From Iodobacter fluviatilis (lineage in GTDB: Bacteria > Pseudomonadota > Gammaproteobacteria > Burkholderiales > Chitinibacteraceae), in contig NZ_UGHR01000003.1 of NCBI RefSeq assembly GCF_900451195.1, positions 62,001-126,000 of the forward strand: a stretch of DNA of 64,000 nt, read 5' to 3'. Shown here in pieces: positions 1-8,533 of this stretch (positions are counted from its first letter, which is position 1; each line of letters opens with the position of its first letter). The notes beneath the pieces are model-generated. The model was given only the letters and a program-made list of their open reading frames with translations, was not told the DNA's origin and did not search any database. A program made the position numbers and the translations under genes.

Positions 1-500
1 ATTTCGGCAGCAAAACCCATGTCCAGCAGGCGATCGGCTTCGTCCAGTACTAGGGTATTAAAAAACTCAGGCCGAACAGCATTCTTGTCGATTAAATCCA
101 GCAAGCGGCCAGGCGTTGCCACCAGCACATCGGCCCCACCACGCAGCAGCATCATTTGCGGATTAATCGCCACACCACCAAATACCGTCGCCAGCTTGAT
201 AGGCCGAGTCATTTTGCCTAAAGCCGCCAACAAGCCCTTGATCTCCTCACCCACCTGCACTGCCAGCTCACGCGTTGGCACTAAAATCAGCGCCTTGCTG
301 CTGCCCGTTGTCATCAGATGCAGCAGAGGCAAAACATAAGCAGCCGTTTTGCCCGAGCCGGTCTGAGCCTGCGCCAGAATATCTTCTCCCCACAGCACAG
401 CAGGAATCACCTCCGCCTGAACCGGCGTTGGGGTGATATAGGATTTTTTGCTGGCAGCAAGTAAAACGGCGGGTGACAGACCCAGAGCGGAAAAGGACAT
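1..500 (-). CDS. DEAD-box ATP-dependent RNA helicase (N-terminal part, RhlE-like)
   Basis: The gene starts at the ATG read from 500 and runs off the left edge, so only about 166 residues are visible. These hold the N-terminal RecA-like domain of a DEAD-box helicase: a Q-motif region ([10 protein letters not shown]), motif I AQTGSGKT, motif Ia PTRELA, motif Ib TPGRLLD and motif [14 protein letters not shown]. This family unwinds short RNA duplexes using ATP and acts in ribosome assembly or mRNA turnover in the cytoplasm. The short N-terminus before the Q motif and the MGF after DEAD resemble RhlE-type proteins, but the diagnostic C-terminal half is outside the window, so the subfamily is an inference. 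Confidence 0.93.
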   Translation of the reverse strand, partial: MSFSALGLSPAVLLAASKKSYITPTPVQAEVIPAVLWGEDILAQAQTGSGKTAAYVLPLLHLMTTGSSKALILVPTRELAVQVGEEIKGLLAALGKMTRPIKLATVFGGVAINPQMMLLRGGADVLVATPGRLLDLIDKNAVRPEFFNTLVLDEADRLLDMGFAAE

Positions 501-726
501 GATGGGCCTTAGATAATATTTCTGACGGGTGCGAAGTATAAGCGAGATGACGGAAGCTGTCCTTGTGGATAGGACAGGATGCAAAACTGAGCGGGCTTGT
601 TATTTACCCAAGTCAGCTCTCGTTTGGCAGGTCGTGCTCAGCCAGCGGCTAGGCGCGGGATAAGCATAGCAGTAGCAAGCAGCGTCAGCTAAAACGATAA
701 GATGCGATATGACTGAGGATTTAAAG

Positions 727-1488
727 GTGAAACTGCAATACTTGCTGGCAACGCTCCTAACAAGCTGGCTGCTGCCTGCCACGGCTGCAGATCTCAGCCT
801 GTGCTATGAGGATGTCGATGTCTATCCATGGGTGTACGGCAAGAATGAAGGGCTGGATCGCTATCTGCTCCAGACTGTTGCCAACCGGCTGAAAATTGAT
901 ATTGAATATCGCCCCCGGCCTTGGAAGCGCTGTCAATATGAAGTCCGCAATGGCATCAGTGATGGCATGTTTTCAGCCTCCTACACGGTGGAGCGGCAAC
1001 AATACGCAGTTTATCCGACGCTACCCAACGGAGAGCCCGACCCCAGCTACCGCATGGCCAAGGATGACTACCGCATCTATCGCCGCATTGGCTCCGCCAT
1101 GGACGGGCAGAATATGCACATGAGCCATATCAAGATGATTGGTATCCAAGCGGGCTATAGCATTTATTCTGAGCTTCTCGCAGCAGGTTATGGCCTAGAA
1201 GACAGCTCGAAAAATGTCAGTGATCTGATGCGTAAACTGGATGCGGGTATTGTCGATGTCGTCATTACGTTGCAAGGCCCGGCCCAGCATACTCTGCAAA
1301 CTTTGCCTCAGCTGGCCAGCCGCATCGAGATGCTGCCGATTCCGTACAAAATTAACAACTTGTATCTGCCCCTCAGTAAAGGCTACTGCCAAAAGCAAGC
1401 AGAACGCTGCCAAGCACTCTGGCAGGAAATCCGCAATGTCCGAGAAACTGCGCAATACCAGAGCATGTTAAAAGCACACGGCTTTTGA
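727..1488 (+). CDS. Periplasmic solute-binding protein, family 3 (amino-acid type)
   Basis: Secreted protein of about 253 residues from the family-3 extracellular solute-binding group (polar amino-acid binding fold). I chose the GTG at 727, preceded by GAGG about nine bases upstream. An ATG at 709 would add six polar residues before the signal peptide. The signal peptide (KLQYLLATLLTSWLLPATAA) is followed by a mature start near DLSLC. The body has the family's pattern, including a stretch around YRPRPWKRCQYEV. No permease or ATPase genes adjoin it, so it may serve a distant transporter or act as a stand-alone sensor or binding protein. The ligand cannot be read from the sequence. Confidence 0.8.
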   Translation: MKLQYLLATLLTSWLLPATAADLSLCYEDVDVYPWVYGKNEGLDRYLLQTVANRLKIDIEYRPRPWKRCQYEVRNGISDGMFSASYTVERQQYAVYPTLPNGEPDPSYRMAKDDYRIYRRIGSAMDGQNMHMSHIKMIGIQAGYSIYSELLAAGYGLEDSSKNVSDLMRKLDAGIVDVVITLQGPAQHTLQTLPQLASRIEMLPIPYKINNLYLPLSKGYCQKQAERCQALWQEIRNVRETAQYQSMLKAHGF

Positions 1489-1541
1489 TCCTATCAAATT
1501 TATAGCGCTCACATTCACGCCTCAGTGCCATCTTGGGGCAT

Positions 1542-1571
1542 AAAAAACGCCGCCCCCTTAGGGTGGCGGCG
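1542..1571 (-). terminator. Rho-independent terminator downstream of dppF
   Basis: Read on the minus strand, a CGCCGCC/GGCGGCG stem is followed directly by six T residues. It sits 37 bases beyond the dppF stop and marks the end of the dpp operon. Confidence 0.85.
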
Positions 1572-1607
1572 TAACACATTGCAATCAAACGATCCTCAGT
1601 CTTTACA

Positions 1608-2585
1608 TCAAACCGTAATTTCTTCCACCCGATGACAAGCCACCAAGCGGCCTTCTACCGGGCGCAGTTGGGGGACTTCTTTGCGGCAGTGGTCGGTAGC
1701 AAAAGGGCAGCGGGTGTTGAAGGCGCAGCCTGTTGGCGGCTTGAGCGGGGATGGCAGCTCGCCGATTAACTTTACTTTGGCACCACGATCTTCGGCACGG
1801 ATGGCGGGCGTGGCCGACATCAGGGCACGGGTATAGGGGTGCAGCGGGCGATCAAACAGAACGTCTTTGCTGCCGTGCTCTACCGCGCGGCCAAAGTACA
1901 TCACCATCACATCGTCGGCGACGTGCTCAACCACTGACAAATTGTGGCTGATAAAGATGTAGGCAATGCCCAGCTCGTCTTGCAGATCCATAAACAGATT
2001 CAAAATCTGCGCCTGAATCGATACATCCAATGCCGAAGTCGGCTCGTCGGCTACCACCACGCTTGGGTTAAGCATCATGGCTCGCGCCACGGCGATACGC
2101 TGGCGCTGGCCGCCGGAAAACATATGCGGGTAGCGATGATAATGCTCAGGGCGCAAGCCAACGCGCGTCATCATGGCGCGTACTTTTTCTTCCCGCTCAG
2201 CGGCGTTTAAAGAGGTATTTAACAGCAGCGGCTCGGCCAGCATGGTGCCAATTTGCTTGCGCGGATTGAGCGATGCATAGGGGTTTTGAAACACCATCTG
2301 CACTTTAGGGCGCAGCGCCTTCAGATCTGCTGCGCTTGCCCCCACCGTATTGATACCAGCAATTTGCAGCTGGCCGCTGGTCAGCTCTTCAATCAGCGTC
2401 AGCTGGCGGGCTAAGGTTGATTTACCACAGCCCGATTCGCCCACAACGGCCAGTGTTTTCTTGGCTTCCAGGCTAAAGCTCACGCCATTTAAGGCTTTTA
2501 CCATGGCAACAGGCTTCATAAAGCCGCGTGAAACGGGGTAATGGCGAGTGATCTCACTCGCGACTAGGATAGGATTCTTACTCAT
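1608..2585 (-). CDS. dppF: Dipeptide ABC transporter ATPase DppF
   Basis: ATP-binding subunit of a peptide importer, 325 residues, acting at the cytoplasmic face of the inner membrane together with DppD. Visible motifs are Walker [10 protein letters not shown], the ABC signature [15 protein letters not shown] and Walker [13 protein letters not shown]. The C-terminal oligopeptide-type extension has [15 protein letters not shown], a cysteine-bearing region usual in DppD/DppF/OppD/OppF. Its ATG overlaps the dppD stop by four bases (ATGA), which suggests translational coupling. It is the last gene of the dpp operon and is followed by a strong terminator. DppF is preferred over OppF because the linked binding protein is clearly DppA. 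Confidence 0.92.
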   Translation of the reverse strand: MSKNPILVASEITRHYPVSRGFMKPVAMVKALNGVSFSLEAKKTLAVVGESGCGKSTLARQLTLIEELTSGQLQIAGINTVGASAADLKALRPKVQMVFQNPYASLNPRKQIGTMLAEPLLLNTSLNAAEREEKVRAMMTRVGLRPEHYHRYPHMFSGGQRQRIAVARAMMLNPSVVVADEPTSALDVSIQAQILNLFMDLQDELGIAYIFISHNLSVVEHVADDVMVMYFGRAVEHGSKDVLFDRPLHPYTRALMSATPAIRAEDRGAKVKLIGELPSPLKPPTGCAFNTRCPFATDHCRKEVPQLRPVEGRLVACHRVEEITV

Positions 2586-3562
2586 GCTTGGGGTCTCCCA
2601 GCCGTATCAAGCGGCGTAATGCAACGCACGCTGCTCGTGTCTCTTGTCATCAGTGCTGGACGATGGGTTTTACAGGACTCTTGTACATAGGGGCAGCGTG
2701 GCGACAGCAGACACCCCACTGGCCTGTCGTATTGCCCAGGCACCACGCCAGGTAAAGTGGCCAGACGGTGTGCACCCTTGCTGTGTTCAGGAATAGAGCT
2801 GAGCAAAGCTTGGGTATAAGGGTGACGCGGGGTATCAAAAATAGCCGGCACGGGGCTGGTTTCGGCCACCTGCCCTGCATACATCACCACCACACGCTGC
2901 GCTACTTCGGCAATCACGGCCAGATCATGGGTAATCAGGATCAGCGCCATATCGTGTTGTTTTTGCAAGCTAACCAGCAGCTCCATAATCTGCGCCTGCA
3001 CGGTAACATCCAGCGCGGTAGTTGGCTCGTCGGCGATCAGTAAGCGTGGCTTGCAGGCAATCGCCATGGCAATCATCACGCGCTGGCTCATGCCGCCGGA
3101 TAATTGATGCGGATAGGCATCGAAGCGTGATTTGGCGTCAGGAATTTCAACCATTTCCAGCAGCGCAATGGCCCGCGCTTTTGCTGCAGCACCACGCAGG
3201 CCTTCATGCTCGCGCAGTGTTTCCATCAGCTGATAGCCCACGGTATAAGCGGGGTTCAGGCTGGAGAGTGCGTCCTGAAAAATCATGGCGATATCTTTGC
3301 CGATAATCTTACGCTTCTCACTATCTTTCATATTCAGCAGGTCTTTGCCTTCAAAAGACAATTCATCTGCAGTAACGCGGCCCGGGGCATCGATCAAACC
3401 CATCAGTGCCAGCATGGTCACGCTTTTACCCGAGCCCGATTCGCCCACAATCCCGACGATCTCGCCACGGTTAATCGAGAAATCAACGCTTTCTACCGCC
3501 CGAAATGGCTTATCAACCGAGCCAAACGCTACGGAGAGGTTTTTTATATCTAATAAACTCAT
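2582..3562 (-). CDS. dppD: Dipeptide ABC transporter ATPase DppD
   Basis: Second ATPase of the dipeptide importer, 326 residues from the ATG at 3562. The frame is open up to 3613, but those 17 codons have no family resemblance, while [14 protein letters not shown] is the usual N-terminus and is preceded by an AAGAGAAA ribosome-binding stretch. Motifs are Walker A GESGSGKS, signature [12 protein letters not shown], Walker [14 protein letters not shown] and the C-terminal [15 protein letters not shown]. The gene is separated from dppC by about 160 bases that hold a dispersed repeat, unlike the tight spacing elsewhere in the operon. Confidence 0.92.
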   Translation of the reverse strand: MSLLDIKNLSVAFGSVDKPFRAVESVDFSINRGEIVGIVGESGSGKSVTMLALMGLIDAPGRVTADELSFEGKDLLNMKDSEKRKIIGKDIAMIFQDALSSLNPAYTVGYQLMETLREHEGLRGAAAKARAIALLEMVEIPDAKSRFDAYPHQLSGGMSQRVMIAMAIACKPRLLIADEPTTALDVTVQAQIMELLVSLQKQHDMALILITHDLAVIAEVAQRVVVMYAGQVAETSPVPAIFDTPRHPYTQALLSSIPEHSKGAHRLATLPGVVPGQYDRPVGCLLSPRCPYVQESCKTHRPALMTRDTSSVRCITPLDTAGRPQA

Positions 3563-3615
3563 CGTTTTCTCTTTATTAGAATCATTACACAAGCTAGCTG
3601 CCTGCAATCCCAAGT

Positions 3616-3722
3616 AAACCCAAATCTTGAATCACGGAGAACACAGCGTTTCACGGAGAAAACCAAGGAACTTGTGTTTTCGGTTTTTCCCCGTGTACTC
3701 CGCGTCAAAAGCTTATGGTTTT
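3616..3722. repeat. Dispersed CACGGAG repeat, copy 1 (inside dpp operon)
   Basis: This about 107-base palindromic element fills the spacer between dppC and dppD. The left half has AAACCCAAATCTTG, then CACGGAGAACACAG and CACGGAGAAAACC. The right half has the complementary trend (GGTTTTTCCCCGTGTACTCC) and ends in GGTTTT. The left half matches the element at 50243-50366 closely, base for base over most of its first 60 positions. The transcript of the dpp operon would fold it into a long hairpin. Confidence 0.75.
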
Positions 3723-4634
3723 TTAAGCCAGCTTTTTCAGTTTTGGATCCAACGCGTCGCGCAGGCCGTCGCCCATCAGGTTGAGTGCCAGTACGGTGAT
3801 CAGAATCGTGACCCCCGGCATAGTCACTACCCACCAAGCGCGCTCGATATAGTCACGGGCGGAAGCCAGCATAGTGCCCCATTCAGGCAGCGGCGGCTGA
3901 GCGCCAAGGCCCAAGAAGCCCAATGCGGCCGCGTCCAAAATCGCAGCAGAAAAGCCCATCGTCGCTTGTACGATCAGCGGAGCCATGCAATTGGGCAGTA
4001 CGGTGTTAAACATCAAACGCAGCTGGCCCGCACCCGATAATCTAGAGGCAATCACATAGTCTTTTGATAGCTCGCCCATGGCCGATGCCCGCGCAAGGCG
4101 CACATAGGAAGGCAAGCTCACCACCGCAATGGCCAAAATCGTATTCAGTAAGCCCGGCCCAAGTACGGCCACAATCGCCACCGCCAGCAGCAGGGAAGGC
4201 AGCGCCATCATCACATCCATCGCCCGCATAATCGAGGTGCCGATAAAGTTGGGATAAAAAGCAGCGATCATGCCCAGCACAATGCCCGGCAACAGCGACA
4301 TCAGTACTGAGATCAGACCAATCATCAAACTCAGACGAGCGCCGTGTAAGAGCCGACTCAGGATATCCCGGCCTACTTCATCGGTGCCCAGCAGAAACTG
4401 CATGGAGCCACCGGTTTGCCAGGAAGGGGGTGCCAGAAAAAACTCGCGGAATTGCTCGGTTGGCGAATGCGGAGCCAGCCATGGAGCAAGCAGAGCAGCA
4501 AGCACCAGAAGCAAAAAGAAAATAAATGAAACCAGAGCCCCACGATTGCTACTAAAACTTTGCCAAAATTCTTTAAGGGGGGATGGATAGCTGTAAAGCG
4601 GCTCAGCAGCGGCCAGAGTTGTAGCGTTTGTCAT
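3723..4634 (-). CDS. dppC: Dipeptide ABC transporter permease DppC
   Basis: Inner-membrane permease subunit of 303 residues from the BPD_transp_1 family. An N-terminal cytoplasmic segment is followed by a first membrane helix (residues about 32-52) and the conserved extracytoplasmic stretch with LLGTDEVGRDILSRLLHGAR, typical of DppC/OppC. Four further helices follow. The EAA-type loop that contacts the ATPases is near SYVRLARASAMGELSKDYV. The ATG lies two bases after the dppB stop, and the RBS (GAGGTAAG) overlaps the end of dppB. It forms the translocation channel with DppB. Confidence 0.93.
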   Translation of the reverse strand: MTNATTLAAAEPLYSYPSPLKEFWQSFSSNRGALVSFIFFLLLVLAALLAPWLAPHSPTEQFREFFLAPPSWQTGGSMQFLLGTDEVGRDILSRLLHGARLSLMIGLISVLMSLLPGIVLGMIAAFYPNFIGTSIMRAMDVMMALPSLLLAVAIVAVLGPGLLNTILAIAVVSLPSYVRLARASAMGELSKDYVIASRLSGAGQLRLMFNTVLPNCMAPLIVQATMGFSAAILDAAALGFLGLGAQPPLPEWGTMLASARDYIERAWWVVTMPGVTILITVLALNLMGDGLRDALDPKLKKLA

Positions 4635-4636
4635 AC

Positions 4637-5647
4637 TTACCTCGCGTGGCGAATACGTGGATTGATAACGCCGTACAGCACATCAACCAGCAGGTTCACA
4701 ATAATAATCAGTGTGGCAATCAATAAAATACCGCCCTGCACCACCGGATAATCACGACGCGAAATCGAATCGATCAACCATTTACCAATGCCAGGCCAGG
4801 AGAAAATACTCTCCGTGAGCACTGCACCGGCCAGCATCGTGCCCACTTGCAAACCAATCACCGTCACCACGGTCATCAGGGCATTACGCAGTGCATGCAC
4901 CAGTACGATGCGGGTTTTAGACAGGCCCTTGGCACGCGCAGTGCGGATATATTCCTCACGCAGCACTTCCAGCATGGATGAACGAGTCATCCGTGCAATC
5001 ACCGCCATCGGGATGGTGCCCAGCACAATGGTCGGTAAGATCAGATGCATAAAGGCGGATTTAAACGCGCCTGCCTCGCCCGAGATCAACGTATCAATCA
5101 GCATCAGCCCTGTAACACGGGTGATGTCATATTCCAGATCGATACGACCAGAAACCGGTGTCCAGCCCAGCTGCACTGAGAACAGCATAATCAACTGCAA
5201 ACCCAGCCAGAACACCGGCATGGAATAACCTGTTAACGCAGCCCCCATCACGGTGTGATCAATCCAGCTGCCACGGCGGATCGCGGCAATCATGCCGATA
5301 ATCAAGCCAAACACCGAAGCCAGCAGCATGGCACAGATCGATAACTCCAATGTGGCTGGAAACAGCGCCCAAAAGTCTTTAATCACCGGCTCATGCGAGA
5401 CCAGCGACTGCCCCAGATCGCCTTGTAATACTTTCAGCAGATAATTCCAGTACTGCATATAAAGCGGCTGATCCAAACCTAGGCGAACGAGTGCCTGGCG
5501 ATAAAATTCAGGGTCTAAACGGCGCTCACCCACCATCACCAAAACCGGATCGCCCGGAATCATATGGATCAGGGCGAACGCTAAAACAGTGATGCCTAAG
5601 AAAGTAGGAATCGTGACGCTTAAGCGGCGCAAAATAAAACTAAACAT
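4637..5647 (-). CDS. dppB: Dipeptide ABC transporter permease DppB
   Basis: Inner-membrane permease of 336 residues. It begins with the canonical MFSFILRRLSVTIPTFLGIT, and the conserved HMIPGDPV follows the first helix. Six membrane segments are apparent. The EAA loop is around ARMTRSSMLEVLREEYIRTARAKG, and the C-terminus has the usual ...YPVVQGGILLIATLIIIVNLLVD ending. It pairs with DppC to form the pore. It lies about 155 bases downstream of dppA, and this gap contains a terminator-like hairpin, so permease expression is probably lower than that of the binding protein. Confidence 0.93.
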   Translation of the reverse strand: MFSFILRRLSVTIPTFLGITVLAFALIHMIPGDPVLVMVGERRLDPEFYRQALVRLGLDQPLYMQYWNYLLKVLQGDLGQSLVSHEPVIKDFWALFPATLELSICAMLLASVFGLIIGMIAAIRRGSWIDHTVMGAALTGYSMPVFWLGLQLIMLFSVQLGWTPVSGRIDLEYDITRVTGLMLIDTLISGEAGAFKSAFMHLILPTIVLGTIPMAVIARMTRSSMLEVLREEYIRTARAKGLSKTRIVLVHALRNALMTVVTVIGLQVGTMLAGAVLTESIFSWPGIGKWLIDSISRRDYPVVQGGILLIATLIIIVNLLVDVLYGVINPRIRHAR

Positions 5648-5753
5648 GGATATTTCCCCATACGGCTACTGCCGTTTGCATATCAACACCGCACAGAGCA
5701 AAAACACGCCCTGCAAATGCAATTTTCATAAGTTCACTACAAAACGCTTACGC

Positions 5754-5783
5754 AAAAACGGCCGCCCGAATCGCAGCGGCCGC
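5754..5783 (-). terminator. Terminator-like hairpin between dppA and dppB
   Basis: On the minus strand a CGGCCGC/GCGGCCG stem is followed by five T residues, just after the dppA stop. Such partial terminators commonly lower expression of permease genes relative to the binding protein; that role here is an inference from position. Confidence 0.7.
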
Positions 5784-5802
5784 TCTTCTCAGACCAGAAA
5801 AA

Positions 5803-7401
5803 TTACTTCAGGCTCACACCCGCAAAAGAGTTCAGACCAAACGGGCTGATCTTATAGCCCAGAACTTCTTTACGCATCGGCTGATAAACCGTTGAGTGAG
5901 CAATGGTGGTCCATGGCAATTGACGTTTAAAGATATCTTGCGCTTTTTCGTACAGCTTGGTGCGCTCGCCCTGGTTATTTAATGAACGTGCTTTTACAAC
6001 CAAGCCATCAAACTCTTTATCGCACCACTTAGCGTAGTTATTCCCTTCTACAGAGCCGCAAGCCAGATTCACGCCCAGCCAGTTATCAGGATCACCATTG
6101 TCGCCTGTCCAACCCACCAGCATGGCGTCGTGCTCACCTGCTTTACCACGCTTCAGGTATTCGCCCCACTCGTAAGTGGTGATCTTGCCCTTGATGCCGA
6201 TTTTTTCCCAATCAGACTGAATCATTTCAGCCATGAGTTTGGCATTCGGGTTGTACGGACGTTGTACTGGCATCGCCCACAGGGTGATCTCCGTACCTTC
6301 GGCAATGCCGGCTTTTTTCAGCAAGGCTTTGGCTTTAACCGGATCATAAGCCGCATCTTTCAGCTTTTTATTGTAAGACCACTGGGTAGGTGGCATTGGG
6401 TTGGTCGCCGCTTGGCCCGCACCTTGGTAAACCGCTTCGATAATGGCTTTTTTGTTAATCGCCATATCAAGTGCTTGGCGAACTTCCAGCTTATCTAACG
6501 GCTTATGTTGTACGTTGTAAGCTAGGTAGCCCAAATTGAAACCTGCCTGTGATGGCACGGTCAGCTCGGCATTTGCACTCATGGCTTTCAAATCGGCCGG
6601 ACGTGGGTAAACCATCACATGGCATTCACCCTTTTGCAATTTTTGGTAGCGCACAGATGCATCTGGCGTAATGGCAAAAATCAGCTTGCCCAGTTTTACA
6701 TCGCCTTTCTTCCAATATTGCTCATTGGCATCAAAGCGGATATTGCTGTCTTTTTGATAGCTTTTGAAAATAAACGGGCCCGTACCAATTGGCATGGTAT
6801 TCAATTGCGAAGTCTTGCCGCTCTTTAACAGGCTGTCGGCGTATTCAGCGGAATAGATTGAAGCAAATGACATGGCGATATTTTGCAGAAAGGCTGCATC
6901 AACCGTTTTAAGCTTTAAGCGAATGGTATACGCATCCACTTTTTCAATACCCACGATATTGGTATCAAGACCCATATCGGCAACGTATGGGAAATCAGAT
7001 GGCGCGGCCTTATTAAATGGCAGGTTTTTATCTGTCATACGCTGAAATGTGAATGCCACATCATCGGCATTAAAATCACGCGTTGGCTTAAAGAAAGGAG
7101 TGGTGTGGAATTTAACGCCTTTACGCAGATTAAAGGTGTAAGTCAGGCCATCAGGTGACACTTCCCACTTTTCAGCAAGGCCTGGCTCAATCTGAGTAGA
7201 GCCTTGTTTGAATTGAACCAAACGATTGAAAACAGTTTCGGCAGAAGCATCGAAATCAGTACCAGAGGTATAGCGTACCGGATCAAAACCGGCGGGGCTG
7301 CCTTCAGAGCAGAAAATCAGAGTTTTGCCTGCGGCCATCGCCGTACCAGCATTCAGTGCACACGCCGTAGCGAGAATATATCCGAGCTGTTTTAATCGCA
7401 T
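5803..7401 (-). CDS. dppA: Periplasmic dipeptide-binding protein DppA
   Basis: Periplasmic binding protein of 532 residues, family 5 (SBP_bac_5). The signal peptide spans residues 1-23 (cleavage after AMA). The mature protein starts AGKTLIFCSEGSPAGFDP, closely matching enterobacterial DppA (KTLVYCSEGSPEGFNP). Long identical blocks follow, including DASVRYQKLQKGEC, ALLKKAGI, LWAMPVQRPYNPNA and TYEWGEYLKR.., then GWTGDNGDPDN. It binds dipeptides (and in some bacteria haem) and delivers them to DppBCDF. It is the first gene of the operon. The promoter must lie in the 540-base gap upstream. Confidence 0.96.
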   Translation of the reverse strand: MRLKQLGYILATACALNAGTAMAAGKTLIFCSEGSPAGFDPVRYTSGTDFDASAETVFNRLVQFKQGSTQIEPGLAEKWEVSPDGLTYTFNLRKGVKFHTTPFFKPTRDFNADDVAFTFQRMTDKNLPFNKAAPSDFPYVADMGLDTNIVGIEKVDAYTIRLKLKTVDAAFLQNIAMSFASIYSAEYADSLLKSGKTSQLNTMPIGTGPFIFKSYQKDSNIRFDANEQYWKKGDVKLGKLIFAITPDASVRYQKLQKGECHVMVYPRPADLKAMSANAELTVPSQAGFNLGYLAYNVQHKPLDKLEVRQALDMAINKKAIIEAVYQGAGQAATNPMPPTQWSYNKKLKDAAYDPVKAKALLKKAGIAEGTEITLWAMPVQRPYNPNAKLMAEMIQSDWEKIGIKGKITTYEWGEYLKRGKAGEHDAMLVGWTGDNGDPDNWLGVNLACGSVEGNNYAKWCDKEFDGLVVKARSLNNQGERTKLYEKAQDIFKRQLPWTTIAHSTVYQPMRKEVLGYKISPFGLNSFAGVSLK

Positions 7402-7584
7402 TAGTGATTCCCCACCTTACTAAGTTAATAGAGAAAACTCATACAGAGTCTAAAAGTGCTGCCCATCAGTAAACATCACGTTAGGGTCAAGTCCTACTAG
7501 AGATATCCCCAACACATTACTGCTCGTATTTTTTAATCAGGCGCACATTTCAGCCACATTCCTCTGCTGAGCCTTAGCAAAAAA

Positions 7585-7598
7585 ATGATATAAATCAT
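7585..7598. promoter_or_regulatory. FNR-like palindrome upstream of dppA
   Basis: The sequence ATGATATAAATCAT is a dyad of the form TGAT-N4-ATCA, close to the FNR consensus TTGAT-N4-ATCAA but lacking the outer T and A. It lies about 185 bases upstream of the dppA start in an AT-rich gap, so chance occurrence is quite possible. Confidence 0.3.
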
Positions 7599-7891
7599 AC
7601 ATCAAAGCAATTAAATATCACCTCCACCCCAAGCACCGCGTTTCACTTGTGGCTTAAGCTCAAACTAAATAATTATTTAGCATAAAACACTTAAATATTT
7701 GTAAGCCGCGCATTTACCGCAAAGTTTGTCAGTTTGGCCGAAAGAATAAATAAGCATATTTTCTTAAAATAAGAAGGAAAATAAGTGCTTCATACTGAGT
7801 AAGCGCAATATTTACTTACGAATTCATACAAAATACTAAAAATTTTAATTTCATATTTACAACATAATCGTAATTATTCTGCTAAATCCTC

Positions 7892-7920
7892 AAAAAAAAA
7901 GCGACCCCAGCCGGGATCGC
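7892..7920 (-). terminator. Rho-independent terminator after the PEP-CTERM gene
   Basis: On the minus strand a GCGATCCC/GGGGTCGC stem (one bulge or mismatch) is followed by nine T residues. It sits 22 bases after the stop of the PEP-CTERM gene. Confidence 0.88.
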
Positions 7921-7942
7921 CTCTTTAACCTGAGCCGTTAAC

Positions 7943-8533
7943 TTAAACGGTATAAATGCGTTTACGACGCAAAGCCAAAGCTAAAACCCCCAGCCCCATC
8001 AGTGCATAGGTTTCTGGCTCCGGCACAGGAGTAATCGTAGCTAAGTGGGTGTTCGCTTTAAAATCCAGCGCAGCCCCGGGAATAAAATCAGCTTGGGCAA
8101 CAATGCCATATGGATCATTGCCTAGGATGCCAGCGTAGTTTTTATCCAGCACAGCAAAAGTAAAACTGGTACCAGAGCCAAATTCATCCCGGCTATCCGT
8201 CAACTCCACGTCAAACTGCAGCTGTTTGCCAAAAATCAGCCCCTGAGTAAACTGGTTTAGCGAGCGGTTATCAAACTTGAGCGATGTATTTAAATCGCCC
8301 TGCACATTAAAAGTATTCTCTGCATCAATCAGCCCTAAGCTGCTGCCACGATACTGGCTCAATAATGCACTCACCCATGGAGAATCGCTCAAGCCATTTA
8401 ATCCAAACGCAATATAACCATCTTGCCCGTCAATACTGCTGGTATCTAGGCTCACGTGATAGGCAGCGGCCGAAGCTAGGCTGCTGCAAGCGAGGAAAAG
8501 CCCGGCCAGTGCCAGTTTAAGAGTGTTTTTCAT
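7943..8533 (-). CDS. PEP-CTERM sorting-signal protein, function unknown
   Basis: Secreted protein of 196 residues. An N-terminal signal peptide ends about residue 22 (SSLASA). The C-terminus has a textbook PEP-CTERM tail: PVPEPETYALMGLGVLALA, then a basic RRKR cluster. Exosortase systems recognise this signal and process such proteins at the cell surface or in the exopolysaccharide matrix. The middle (residues about 25-165) resembles the generic PEP-CTERM beta-rich domain and has no catalytic motif I recognise. The ATG overlaps the stop of the upstream nuclease gene by one base (TAATG), so the two are probably co-translated. No exosortase is in the window. Confidence 0.88.
   Translation of the reverse strand: MKNTLKLALAGLFLACSSLASAAAYHVSLDTSSIDGQDGYIAFGLNGLSDSPWVSALLSQYRGSSLGLIDAENTFNVQGDLNTSLKFDNRSLNQFTQGLIFGKQLQFDVELTDSRDEFGSGTSFTFAVLDKNYAGILGNDPYGIVAQADFIPGAALDFKANTHLATITPVPEPETYALMGLGVLALALRRKRIYTV

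Larger units (their letters stand above)
7402..7942. other. AT-rich intergenic region upstream of dppA
   Basis: A 541-base gap with no convincing ORF. It should hold the dpp promoter (minus strand) and ends at the terminator of the PEP-CTERM gene (7892-7920). It is strongly AT-rich, unlike the coding regions, and contains a FNR/CRP-like palindrome at 7585-7598. Confidence 0.6.
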
